Below are positions 14,125 through 22,677 of a stretch of DNA of 64,000 bases, piece after piece. Origin of the DNA: Streptomyces sp. NBRC 110028 (GTDB lineage: Bacteria; Actinomycetota; Actinomycetes; Streptomycetales; Streptomycetaceae). Numbering within the stretch: position 1 is the stretch's first letter; each line of letters starts with the position of its first letter. Below the pieces are notes generated by a model. It had not been told where the DNA came from and did not search any database. It worked only from the letters and a program-made list of their open reading frames with translations. Where the stretch lies: the NCBI RefSeq assembly GCF_001417735.1, contig NZ_BBUZ01000024.1, positions 430,094 to 494,093 on the forward strand, in the 5' to 3' direction. Both the position numbers and the translations under genes were made by a program.

Positions 14125-16692
14125 GTGCTGCGCCTCGCTCTCGGCGGAATCCGGCACCACCGGTACGGATTCATCGGCGCCCTGTGCGCCTCGGCCCTGG
14201 CCGCGATGCTGCTCGCCGCGTGCGGAGTGCTGATCGAGTCGGGACTGCGGGCCGTCCCGGGGACGGACCGCTTCGGCGCCACGGCGGCCGTCGTCCGCAT
14301 GGACCCCGATCTCGTCGTACGAACCGGATCCGGGCAGAACGTCGACCATGAGCACTACCCCCTGGACCAGCCGCCGCGGATGAGCCGTCAGGCCGTCGAG
14401 GCGGTGCGGGCGGTCGGGGGCGTGGGCCGGGTGGTCGCCGACACCCCGTTCTACGCCCAGGCTGTCGGCCCGGGCGGGGTGCCGCTGGCCGGGCCGGAGG
14501 ACGGGCCCGCCCAGGGCCACGCCTGGGAGGCCGCCGCGCTGACCCCGTTCGGCTTGCGCTCGGGGCGGGCGCCGGGAGCGGACGACGAGGTCGTGGTGGA
14601 CGCCTCGGTCGCGGCCCGCGCGCACTCAAGGACGGGCGACACCGTCACCGTGGTCACGGACACGGGCACCGAGCGGTTCCGGGTCTGCGGAATCGCCGCG
14701 CCGCGCGGCCGGGACGGACTGCCCGACCAGTCGGCGCTGTTCTTCTCCACGGCCACCGCCGAGCGGCTGTCCCGGTCCGGCGGCGAGGCCGCGGCCGTGG
14801 GCGTCTTCCCCGCGCGGGGCGTGGACGCGGACGAGCTGGCCGGGAAGCTGAGGAAGGCGCTCGACAAGCCGGGTACCGACGTGCTCACGGGGGACGCACG
14901 GGCGGAGGCCGGGGCTCCGGACACCACGCGGCAACTGGACGACGCGACGCTGCTGTTCGGTCCGATGGCCGGATTCGGCGGCTTCCTCGCCGTCTTCGTG
15001 CTCGGCGGCACCATCGCCCTCGGCGTCCTCCAGCGCACCCATGAGATCGCGCTGCTGCGGGCGGTCGGGGCGACGCCCTGGCAGGTGCGGCGCGTCGTCA
15101 CCTGGGAGACCGTGCTGGCCGCGGTGATCGGGCTGGTGCCCGGGTTCGCGCTCGCGGTGCCGCTGGCGAAAGTGGTCCTCGGGACGCTGCGCGACCGCGG
15201 CTCGGTGCCGTCCGCGTACCAACTGGTGATCGGGCCGCTGCCGTTCCTGATCGCGGCGGCCGCGACGCTGCTGCTCGCGCTGCTCGCCGGGGTCTTCGCC
15301 GCCGGGCGGGTCGCCCGCGTCCGGGCCGCGGACGCGCTCCAGGAGGCGGCCGCGCCGCGCCGGATCATGCCGGTCACCCGGCTGCTGTCGGCGCTGGTGG
15401 CGCTCGGCGGCGGGATCGCGCTGTTCCTCGCCACCCAGCACATCGGCGGCGAGGTCGGGGTGGCGTTCCAGTACCTGGTGGTGATGCTGCTGATGGGGGC
15501 CGCGGTACTGCTGGGGCCGCTGCTGACCCGGGTGCTGGAGCCGCCGCTGGGCGCCCTGGTGTCCTGGATCGGTACCACCGGGCGGCTCGCGCACGCCAAC
15601 TCCCGTACCTCGGTGCGGCGGGTGGCCTCGGTGGCCTCCGCGCTGATGCTCACCACGACGATGGCGTGCACGGTGCTGCTGGTCACCGGGTCGCTCAACC
15701 GGATCACCGCCGAGCAGACCGACCGCCGCACCCGGGCCGATGTGGTGCTGCTGCCCCGGGACGCGCCGGGGCTGCCGCCCGATGTGGTGGCGGCGGCGCG
15801 CCGGCTGCCGGGCGCGGAGGCGGTGGCGGCGACGCGTTCGACCACCTTCGTCTCGTACGTGCTGGGCACCCCGGACGTGCTGGGGGCGCAGGCGCTGGAC
15901 CCGGCGGCCGCGGCCAAGGTGCTCGACCTGGGGCTGCGGGAGGGCTCGCTGACCAGCCTGGCGAAGGACGGCACGGTGGCGGTCAGCCGCACCCACGCCA
16001 AGGAGCGCTCGCTGCACGTGGGCGACCGGCTGCGCGGCTGGCTCGGTGACGGTACGAAGGTGTCGCTGACCGTCGGCGCGGTATTCGACCGGCCGCTGGG
16101 GCTGGGCGACATTCTGCTCTCCGACCGCTATCTCGCCCCTCATATGCACCAGAAACTGGACGACTCGGTGCTGGTGCGGGCGAAATCCGGTGAGGAGAAG
16201 CGGCTGCGGGAAGCGGCCGACGCGCTGGTGCGCGACCATCCGACGGCCAAAGCGACGGATGTCGGGGAATACGCCTCCGCCGCCCGCACCGCCCTCGCGC
16301 AGAACACCACCGGCACCTATCTCGTGCTGTCCGTACTGGTGATGTTCACGGCGGTTTCGGTGGTCAACGGGCTTCTCATGGGAACGGCCGAGCGGGCGCG
16401 GGAGTTCGCGCTGCTGCGGCTGCTGGGCGCGAGCCGGGGACAGATCAGCCGGATGCTCTACCTGGAGACCTTCATCGCGGTCCTGATCGGTGCCGCGGTC
16501 GGTACGGCCATCGCCTGTGCGGGCCTGGCGGGGGCCAACGGGGCGCTCACCGGGTCCATGGAATTCAGCATTCCTCCCGGGGGCTACCTCCTGGTGCTCG
16601 CGGGAGTGGCCGCACTGGCCCTGGTGTCCACGGCACTTCCGGCCGCGCTCGCCCTGCGCAATCGAGCGGACGGTGCCCTTCCGGCGGCCTGA
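14125..16692 (+). CDS. FtsX/MacB-like ABC transporter permease, second copy
   Basis: This 855-residue permease starts at GTG two bases after the ATPase stop and is a diverged duplicate of the permease at 10708 (same length, MLRLALGG against MLRLAFST at the start, FYAQAVG in the extracytoplasmic domain of both). Two FtsX blocks (about residues 280-405 and 725-850) flank a central pair of helices. Two unequal permeases in one operon suggest a heterodimeric exporter. After the stop comes a lower-GC 120-bp spacer, then radical SAM gene 1 of cluster 1 on the same strand, so shared transcription is possible. Confidence 0.88.
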   Translation: MLRLALGGIRHHRYGFIGALCASALAAMLLAACGVLIESGLRAVPGTDRFGATAAVVRMDPDLVVRTGSGQNVDHEHYPLDQPPRMSRQAVEAVRAVGGVGRVVADTPFYAQAVGPGGVPLAGPEDGPAQGHAWEAAALTPFGLRSGRAPGADDEVVVDASVAARAHSRTGDTVTVVTDTGTERFRVCGIAAPRGRDGLPDQSALFFSTATAERLSRSGGEAAAVGVFPARGVDADELAGKLRKALDKPGTDVLTGDARAEAGAPDTTRQLDDATLLFGPMAGFGGFLAVFVLGGTIALGVLQRTHEIALLRAVGATPWQVRRVVTWETVLAAVIGLVPGFALAVPLAKVVLGTLRDRGSVPSAYQLVIGPLPFLIAAAATLLLALLAGVFAAGRVARVRAADALQEAAAPRRIMPVTRLLSALVALGGGIALFLATQHIGGEVGVAFQYLVVMLLMGAAVLLGPLLTRVLEPPLGALVSWIGTTGRLAHANSRTSVRRVASVASALMLTTTMACTVLLVTGSLNRITAEQTDRRTRADVVLLPRDAPGLPPDVVAAARRLPGAEAVAATRSTTFVSYVLGTPDVLGAQALDPAAAAKVLDLGLREGSLTSLAKDGTVAVSRTHAKERSLHVGDRLRGWLGDGTKVSLTVGAVFDRPLGLGDILLSDRYLAPHMHQKLDDSVLVRAKSGEEKRLREAADALVRDHPTAKATDVGEYASAARTALAQNTTGTYLVLSVLVMFTAVSVVNGLLMGTAERAREFALLRLLGASRGQISRMLYLETFIAVLIGAAVGTAIACAGLAGANGALTGSMEFSIPPGGYLLVLAGVAALALVSTALPAALALRNRADGALPAA

Positions 16693-16812
16693 CGCTTTTT
16701 ACCGCCGAACGAGAAAACCAGTTCGCAACCGGCACGAAAGTTCGATTCAAGGCCGGCGCCGCATCATAGAAAGCGCAACACCCAATGAGCCGTCACAGGA
16801 GGGGGATTCCTG

Positions 16813-18003
16813 GTGCACCTCATGGAGATCTTGCGTTACCGACCGGTGCCGGCCTCGGCCGTGTTTTTCGGTATCACCCGAAGGTGCCCGCTGCACTGCA
16901 AGCACTGCTCCACCAGCTCCATGCTGGACAGTGAGGAATATCCGGAAGAGATGTTCCGGAAATTCGCGGAATCCTTCACCCCGGAAAACCGCCCGGAGTT
17001 CGTGCTCATGTCCGGGGGCGAGGCCCTGCTGCGGCCGCGCCTGGTGCGGGAGATCGCCGAACTGGCGCGTGCCGCCGGGTCCCGCTCCCACGTCCTGTCC
17101 GGCCTCTACTTCGCGGACCGCGGCCGCATTCCACGGCCGCTCAAGCGGGCCATCGACGCGGTCGACCACTTCTCGGCCAGCCTCGACCGCTTCCACGAGG
17201 AGGAGGTGCCCCGGGCCTCGGTCTTCCGGGTCCTGCGGGAGCTGCTGGAGGAGGGCAAGGACGTCAGCCTCCAGCTGACCGGTCTCGGCCCGGACGATCC
17301 GTATCTCGCCGACATCACCGCGGAGGTGCGGCGGGTCTTCGACGACCGGGTGCCGATGCTGGTGGCGCCGATCAGCCCGCACGGGCGCGCCGACGCCTGG
17401 CTGCTCAAGCGCGTGCCGCTGCCCAAGTCCACCGTGGCCCCCGCGCCCTGCGCGGTCTCCGCCTGGCCCGTGATCGGCTTCAACGGGCAGGTGACGGCGT
17501 GCGGCAACCAGGACGTGATGGACGGCAAGGTACCGCTGCCGCCCCACCTCTACCTGGGCCACATCGCCCGCGACGACTGGCCCGCCATCAAGGAGCGCGC
17601 GCTGGAGAATCCGATGGTGCGGGCGATCCGCGCCACCGGACCCGAATACCTGATGGACCGCCACGGCAGCCTCGGCGCCGACGCCAGCAGCGGTGGCAAC
17701 GGCGGCAGCATCACCAACCCCGGCCCCGACCCCGACCCCGACCCCGGCCCCGGCCCCGGCTGCGGCAGCCCCGGATACTGCGAGACCTGCTGGGTGCTCT
17801 CCAAGGACGGCGCCGTACCCCGGGCGGTCCGGGAGCTGGCCGACCGGCCCGCCACCCGGCTGATCGAGCGGCAGACCGAATCGCTGCTGGTGGAGGCCGG
17901 ACCGCTGGCCTTCGCCCGGAGTTACGGCATCGCCAAGTACGCCGACCTGGTGTCCCTGGGCCACGATCCGTCCCGCAGAACTCCCGCGGGGAGCCTGGTG
18001 TGA
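16813..18003 (+). CDS. Radical SAM peptide maturase with SPASM-like tail (cluster 1, enzyme 1)
   Basis: This 396-residue enzyme starts at GTG behind aggaggggg. The CPLHCKHC motif (C-x3-C-x2-C) binds the radical SAM 4Fe-4S cluster, and MSGGEALLRP is the SAM-contacting GGE region. The C-terminal half has further cysteines (PCAVSAWPVIGFNGQVTAC, then CGSPGYCETC) like the auxiliary-cluster ligands of SPASM/twitch peptide-modifying enzymes. A proline/glycine/aspartate linker (NPGPDPDPDPGPGPG) is inserted just before the last cysteines. It is clearly paralogous to the enzyme at 28940-30031, which lacks the linker. The likely substrate is the 66-residue precursor at 19816. The reaction (crosslink, epimerisation or other) cannot be read from sequence. 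Confidence 0.85.
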   Translation: MHLMEILRYRPVPASAVFFGITRRCPLHCKHCSTSSMLDSEEYPEEMFRKFAESFTPENRPEFVLMSGGEALLRPRLVREIAELARAAGSRSHVLSGLYFADRGRIPRPLKRAIDAVDHFSASLDRFHEEEVPRASVFRVLRELLEEGKDVSLQLTGLGPDDPYLADITAEVRRVFDDRVPMLVAPISPHGRADAWLLKRVPLPKSTVAPAPCAVSAWPVIGFNGQVTACGNQDVMDGKVPLPPHLYLGHIARDDWPAIKERALENPMVRAIRATGPEYLMDRHGSLGADASSGGNGGSITNPGPDPDPDPGPGPGCGSPGYCETCWVLSKDGAVPRAVRELADRPATRLIERQTESLLVEAGPLAFARSYGIAKYADLVSLGHDPSRRTPAGSLV

Positions 18004-18980
18004 ACCGGCTCGGCCACCGGGAGGTGCTGACCATCCGGCGCACCCGGGGCGCCTCGGTGCTGCTGTTCATCACCGACCGCTGCCCGGTGGGCTGCGCCCA
18101 CTGCTCGGTGGACTCCCGCCCGGACAGCCCGAGGATCACCGACCACGCGCTCTTCGCCTCCATCGTCGACCGGCTCGCCGCCCTGCCGGAGGTGCGGATG
18201 GTGGGCATCTCCGGGGGCGAACCCTTCGTCGAGCGGCGCGCCCTGGACCTCGCGGTCACCCGGCTGGCCGCCGCGGGCAAGCATGTGGTGCTCTACACCA
18301 GCGGTTTCTGGGCCCGCGGCGACCACGCCCCGCAGTGGATCCACCGGATCCTGGAGCGGTCGGCGGCCGTCTACCTGAGCACCGACGCCCACCACGTCGC
18401 GAGCCAGGGGCCCCAGCGGTTCCGGAACGCGGCGCGGGTGATCGCCCGGCACGGGGTGCCGATCGTGGTCCAGGCCATCGACGAGGGCGACACCCTGGAC
18501 CGCACTCGCGAATCGCTGGCCGAGGCGCTGGGCCCGGACTGGTCCGACCACGCCGAGCTGGTGCCCACCCACGGCCTTCCGCACGGCAGGGGCGCCGGAC
18601 TGTACGACCGGCCGGTGCGGCACCCGGGGCGCTCCTTCGGGCCCTGTGACGTCGTGGACGCCGCGGTGGTGCGCTACGACGGCCGGGTCACCGTGTGCTG
18701 CAACGAGTCCGTGATCATGGGCGCGGGTCCGGCGGCGCTGCGCCGGGACTGCGCGGACGGCTCCGAAGTGGCGGCCGCCGTCACCGGCTTCACGAACGAC
18801 TCCTTCTTCACCGCGCTGGGGTCCGTCGGGCCGGGCCCGCTCACCGCCCTCCCGGGCTTCCATGACCTGGCCGACCGGCAGTTCTCGTCCATCTGCGGAC
18901 TGTGCTGGACGATGACGAAGCGCAGGCCCGAGGGAGAAAGCGACCGGATGCTGGCGGCGATCGCCACCCTGAATTCCTAA
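18000..18980 (+). CDS. Second radical SAM enzyme of cluster 1
   Basis: This 326-residue enzyme starts at GTG in a GTGA overlap with the preceding gene. CPVGCAHC (C-x3-C-x2-C) and GISGGEPF define the radical SAM core. PCDVVDAAVVRYDGRVTVCC and CGLC near the C-terminus look like auxiliary-cluster cysteines. It is only distantly similar to the first enzyme and has no counterpart in cluster 2, so it probably adds a second modification or acts on a partner. Tight coupling to the first enzyme suggests joint action on the same peptide. Confidence 0.82.
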   Translation: MNRLGHREVLTIRRTRGASVLLFITDRCPVGCAHCSVDSRPDSPRITDHALFASIVDRLAALPEVRMVGISGGEPFVERRALDLAVTRLAAAGKHVVLYTSGFWARGDHAPQWIHRILERSAAVYLSTDAHHVASQGPQRFRNAARVIARHGVPIVVQAIDEGDTLDRTRESLAEALGPDWSDHAELVPTHGLPHGRGAGLYDRPVRHPGRSFGPCDVVDAAVVRYDGRVTVCCNESVIMGAGPAALRRDCADGSEVAAAVTGFTNDSFFTALGSVGPGPLTALPGFHDLADRQFSSICGLCWTMTKRRPEGESDRMLAAIATLNS

Positions 18981-19013
18981 TCCACGGGAACATCACGGAA
19001 AAGACGATCTCAT

Positions 19014-19706
19014 ATGACACGGCACAGCCAGGCCCTGCGCGCCAAAACCGGCCTTCTGCTCCCCCAGCTCATGGCGACGACCCGCAGATTCTGGAATTCT
19101 CCACGACTGGGCGAGCTGTATCCTGAATACCTCTGCATGCTGCACAGTTCCATTCGCTCGACGGTACCGCTGATGGAATGCGCGCTGGCCCGCTGCGGGG
19201 AGCTGGCCGACGACGATCCGGTCGCCGCCGCGCTCGTACCGTACTTCACCCGGCATATCCGCGAGGAACAGGGCCACGACGAATGGCTCCGGCAGGACCT
19301 CGCGGCGATCGGATGCGATCCCGGCGAGCCGCTGCGCCGCCTTCCGTCCGCTTCCGTGGCCAATCTGGTCGGCGCCCAGTACTACTGGATCCAGCATTAT
19401 CACCCGGCCTGTCTGCTCGGCCACATCGCGGTCCTGGAGGGAAATCCGCCGTCCGCGGAACTGGTGCCCGAGCTGATGCGCCGCACCGGATTCCCACGGA
19501 CCGGTTTCCGCACCCTGGAGCGCCATGCCGCGCTCGACATCAAGCACCGCGACGAGCTGACGCGCACCCTGGACGAGGCGCCGCTCACGCCGGACCTGGT
19601 CACGGCGATCGGGCTCAGCGCACTCCACTCCATCGACGCCGCCAACAACGCGCTCGCGGCGGTCCTCGATGCCACGACGGTTCCCATGACGATCGCCAAC
19701 GCCTAG
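19014..19706 (+). CDS. Haem-oxygenase-like diiron oxidase (iron-containing redox enzyme family), cluster 1
   Basis: This 230-residue all-helical protein fits the HDO superfamily (relatives include UndA, BesC and SznF). The expected metal ligands are present: E38 (YPEY), E85-x2-H88 (EEQGH), E142 (VLEG) and D175-x2-H178 (DIKH). Known members use a short-lived diiron centre and O2 for oxidative decarboxylation, C-C cleavage or N-oxygenation. It stands between the radical SAM genes and the precursor gene, so oxidation of the precursor or of its C-terminus is the simplest idea; that is inference. A paralogue with the same ligands is at 28248-28943. It starts at ATG, 33 bases after the upstream stop. 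Confidence 0.78.
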   Translation: MTRHSQALRAKTGLLLPQLMATTRRFWNSPRLGELYPEYLCMLHSSIRSTVPLMECALARCGELADDDPVAAALVPYFTRHIREEQGHDEWLRQDLAAIGCDPGEPLRRLPSASVANLVGAQYYWIQHYHPACLLGHIAVLEGNPPSAELVPELMRRTGFPRTGFRTLERHAALDIKHRDELTRTLDEAPLTPDLVTAIGLSALHSIDAANNALAAVLDATTVPMTIANA

Positions 19707-19815
19707 GTCCGAGGAGGGACATGGGGGACGGGAGCGGCAGATCGCCGCCCGAACAAAGAGGCAACGGCGCGACTGAAAAGTTTCTCTCACTCACACCCTA
19801 CGAAGGAGATTCACC

Positions 19816-20016
19816 ATGTCGTTCGACGCGCTCAAGGAACTGGCCGCCGCGGGGCACAACTTCAAGGGCGCCAACCCGCAGCAGCTGGAGGCCGTCTCCT
19901 CCCTCAGCCAGGAGGAAGTGACCCTGCTCAACTCCATCAAGCAGCGCCTGGACTCCGCCGAGGACGTCGTCCCGCACGGCGTGGACGCCCCGCTGAGCGG
20001 CGCCTTCGTCTGGTAA
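19816..20016 (+). CDS. Candidate RiPP precursor peptide, cluster 1 (66 aa)
   Basis: ATG 19816 follows the strong ribosome binding site aaggagat. The 66-residue product has a polar, helix-prone leader containing LSQEEVTLLNSIKQRLDSAE and ends GVDAPLSGAFVW. A paralogous peptide in cluster 2 shares the AAG and LSxEEaxLL...RL leader pattern and a glycine-rich aromatic C-terminus (IIGGVLF). The conserved leader likely binds the radical SAM enzyme and the last 8-12 residues are the likely core. It has no signal peptide and no cysteine, so thioether (sactipeptide) or lanthionine products are excluded. A strong terminator follows. The peptide family was not recognised by name. Confidence 0.8.
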   Translation: MSFDALKELAAAGHNFKGANPQQLEAVSSLSQEEVTLLNSIKQRLDSAEDVVPHGVDAPLSGAFVW

Positions 20017-20039
20017 TCGACCGGACACCGTGTTGAAAA

Positions 20040-20067
20040 GGGCCCAGGCGGTGTACCGCCTGGGCCC
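20040..20067 (+). terminator. Strong stem-loop terminator after precursor 1
   Basis: A perfect 12-bp GC-rich stem (gggcccaggcgg / ccgcctgggccc) with a 4-base loop starts 24 bases after the precursor stop and is preceded by gaaaa. No T-run follows, as is usual in Streptomyces. It should end the cluster 1 transcript or protect the precursor mRNA before the SARP gene. Confidence 0.85.
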
Positions 20068-20140
20068 TGCGGCCATTGTCCAATACCACCGATTCACTAC
20101 GTAACGGGCACCAAAAAGACGGGGAAGGAAACGCGGGGAT

Positions 20141-21976
20141 ATGCAGTTCAGTGTGCTCGGCCCGCTCACCGCCACGACAGCGACGGGATCCGTAACCCTG
20201 GGTCCGCACAAACAGCAGCTTCTGCTCGCCGCACTCCTGTGCCGGCCCGACCAGGTCGTCCCCGTGGACCACCTGGTCGACGCCCTGTGGAACGAGGACC
20301 CGCCGAAGAGCGCGGGGAAGAACATCCAGGTGTACGTGCACCATCTGCGCCGTACGCTCGCGGCGGCCGACGAGACGGCCCGGGTCGTCCACCAGCGCCC
20401 CGGCTACCGGCTGGCCATCGACCCCGAGAAGATCGACACGGTCCGCTTCGAGCACACCGTCGACCTCGCGCGCCGCGCGGCCACCGCGGGCGATCCGGCC
20501 CGCGTCGACCGGCTCACGGGCGACGCCATGGCGCTGTGGCGCGGCCGCCCCTTCACCGGTCTGGAGGGGCCCGCCCTGCTGGAGGACGAGGCCGCCCGCC
20601 TGGAGGAGCGACGGCTGTCCGCGCTGGAGATGCTGTTCACGGCGCGGCTGAGCCTCGGGCTCTACCACGAGGTCCTGGAAGAGGTCGAGCCGCTGATCCT
20701 GGCCCACCCCTACCGGGAGCAGCTGCGCGCCCAGTACATGCAGGCCCTGCACGGGGTGGGGCGGCAGAGCGACGCGCTCATCGCCTTCGACGACGCGCGC
20801 CGTCTGTTCTCCCTCGAACTCGGCCTGGAGCCGGGCACGGTCCTGCGCCGGCTGCAGCAGGACATCCTCGCGGGCACCTCCCCCACCCCCGCGCCGCGCG
20901 ACTCGCTGTGCGCGGCGCCGGCGGGCGCGGCCGCCCCCGCAGGGCGGGACACCGCCGCCGTCCAGCTGCCGCCCGGCCTCGCGGACTTCACCGGCCGGCG
21001 GCGCGAACTGGCCGAGCTGGTCCCGGCGGTGAGCGCCCATGCGGCCGAGGCGCCCGCGCCCTGGCAGATCACCCTGATCACCGGCCGTCCGGGGGTGGGC
21101 AAGTCCTCGCTGGCGGTGGCCGCCGCGCACGCCGCCGAAGGGGCGTTCCCGGGAGGCCGGTACTACGTGGACCTGATGGATCCGCAAGGCCGCCCCAAGG
21201 ACGCCTCCCAGGCCCTGGCCGAACTCCTCCAGGAACTCGACCACGCCGCCCCTCCCCTGTGCGAGCTGAGCGAACTGCTGTGGCGGTACCGCGCCCACGC
21301 CGACGACGCGGAACCGGCCCTGGTGGTGCTCGACAACGCCACCAGCGCCTCCCAGGTACGGCCGCTGCTGCCCAACTCGCCCGTCTTCACCACCGTCGTC
21401 ACCAGCTGCACCCCGCTGGCCGGGCTGGACGGCGCCCGGGTCGTGGAGCTGGACCCGCTGCCCCTGGAGGACTCCCTGGCCCTGCTGCGGCACATCGTCG
21501 GCGCCCAGCGGGTCGCGGCCGAACCGGCGGCCGCCCGGCGCATCGTGGAGGCGTGCGAGGGGCTTCCGCTCGCGCTGCGCATCGCGGGCGGGCGGCTGGC
21601 CGCGCACCGCCGCTGGCCCATGGAGGGGCTGGCGGACGCCCTGGAGTCACCGGACCGGCTGGACGCGTTCACGGTCGGGGACGTCGATCTGCGCAAGCGT
21701 CTGATGCGCGGCTACGCGGCCGCCGGGGAGGCCGACTGGTCGGCGGTGCGGCTGCTCGCCCACGAGGGGGAGTTCTCCTTCCGGGAGGCGCTGCACCGGC
21801 TCGGCGCGGGCCCCGCCGAGACCCGGCGGGTGCTGGGCAGGCTGCTGGACGCCCAGCTGATCGGCTTCGCCCCCGACCCCGGCCCGGACGGCCACTGCCG
21901 GTTCCGGCTGCCCCGTCTGGTGCTCGACCTGGCCCGCGACCAGATGCGGGCCGAGGTGGAGCTGCTGGGGCTGTAG
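20141..21976 (+). CDS. SARP-family regulator with NB-ARC domain (cluster 1)
   Basis: This 611-residue regulator begins MQFSVLGPLTA, typical of SARPs, with ggaagg upstream. A winged-helix DNA-binding domain (about 1-95) is followed by a BTAD (about 100-245), then an NB-ARC ATPase with Walker A TGRPGVGKSS and Walker B ALVVLDNA, ending without a TPR half. It lies directly after the precursor and terminator, on the same strand, so it is the probable pathway-specific activator of cluster 1. It is shorter than, and distinct from, the large SARP at 7176-10376. No heptamer repeat was found in its own upstream region. Confidence 0.9.
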   Translation: MQFSVLGPLTATTATGSVTLGPHKQQLLLAALLCRPDQVVPVDHLVDALWNEDPPKSAGKNIQVYVHHLRRTLAAADETARVVHQRPGYRLAIDPEKIDTVRFEHTVDLARRAATAGDPARVDRLTGDAMALWRGRPFTGLEGPALLEDEAARLEERRLSALEMLFTARLSLGLYHEVLEEVEPLILAHPYREQLRAQYMQALHGVGRQSDALIAFDDARRLFSLELGLEPGTVLRRLQQDILAGTSPTPAPRDSLCAAPAGAAAPAGRDTAAVQLPPGLADFTGRRRELAELVPAVSAHAAEAPAPWQITLITGRPGVGKSSLAVAAAHAAEGAFPGGRYYVDLMDPQGRPKDASQALAELLQELDHAAPPLCELSELLWRYRAHADDAEPALVVLDNATSASQVRPLLPNSPVFTTVVTSCTPLAGLDGARVVELDPLPLEDSLALLRHIVGAQRVAAEPAAARRIVEACEGLPLALRIAGGRLAAHRRWPMEGLADALESPDRLDAFTVGDVDLRKRLMRGYAAAGEADWSAVRLLAHEGEFSFREALHRLGAGPAETRRVLGRLLDAQLIGFAPDPGPDGHCRFRLPRLVLDLARDQMRAEVELLGL

Positions 21977-21996
21977 GAGTCCGGCCCGGCGGCTGG

Positions 21997-22677
21997 TCAC
22001 CCCTCCCCGCTCAGCAGCTCTTCGAGCGACCTGACCAGCCGTCGGCCGGCCTCGCGCCGTTCGCCGCGCAGCGCGGCCAGGGCCCGCGCCAGCCCATCGA
22101 GGCCCAGCCCGTCGAGGCCCAGCCCGTCCGCGCCCGGACCGTCCAGCCCGTCCGCGCCCGGTGCGCCGGGTCCGTCCTCCGCCGGGCGGGTCCGGCGGCC
22201 GTTCCGTACCAGCCGCAGCGCCACCGACGCCTGCGCGCTGAAGAGCGCCAGCAGGTCCATGGCCGCCAGGGTGGTCCGTATCTCCCGGCTGCGGTCGAGG
22301 ACTTCGAGGACGCCCAGCACCTCGTCCCCGTGCAGCAGCGGCGCGGCCATCAGCGCCCGTGGGACGTAGTCGGTGGACTCGGCGAGGTCGCGGGCGAAGC
22401 GCTCGTCCTCGTTCACGTCGTCGACCTCGATGGGCTGACGGGACTGCAGCACCCAGCCTGCCACCCCGCGCCCCGCCGGGAAGCGGCGGCCGACGAGGTC
22501 GCCTTCCCCCTTGCCGGACACGGCCTCGAAGACCAGGGCGCCGTCCGCCTCGTCCAGCAGGAAGATGGAACTGGCCTGGGCCTCGAAGATCGCCCGCGCG
22601 GTCTCCACCACGGACTGCAGCAGCAGCCGGTGTTCGGCGCCGGGCCCGTGCTGCCCGCCCTGCTCGTACCCGGTCAT
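21997..22677 (-). CDS. GAF-domain protein (cluster 2, last gene)
   Basis: This 226-residue protein has one GAF domain (about residues 15-160: ASSIFLLDEADGALVFEAVSG, GRGVAGWVLQSRQPIEVDDV, LMAAPLLHGDEVLGVLEVLD) and a C-terminal tail with GLDGLGLDGL-type repeats, followed by a helical segment. GAF domains bind small ligands such as cyclic nucleotides. The start ATG directly abuts the stop of the protease gene upstream, so they are co-translated. Because a class III cyclase lies in the same operon, binding of its product is an attractive but untested possibility. There is no output domain. Confidence 0.8.
   Translation of the reverse strand: MTGYEQGGQHGPGAEHRLLLQSVVETARAIFEAQASSIFLLDEADGALVFEAVSGKGEGDLVGRRFPAGRGVAGWVLQSRQPIEVDDVNEDERFARDLAESTDYVPRALMAAPLLHGDEVLGVLEVLDRSREIRTTLAAMDLLALFSAQASVALRLVRNGRRTRPAEDGPGAPGADGLDGPGADGLGLDGLGLDGLARALAALRGERREAGRRLVRSLEELLSGEG

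Noticed and set aside
16693..16812. SARP-type heptamers (gttcg repeats) upstream of cluster 1
   Set aside because: The two gttcg copies are 19 bp apart, which is not an 11- or 22-bp period, and there is no third.
19720..19921. Small ORF starting at ATG 19720 behind gaggaggg, overlapping the precursor in another frame
   Set aside because: The product is basic and low-complexity, and most of it is the precursor gene read out of frame. The better supported peptide starts at 19816.
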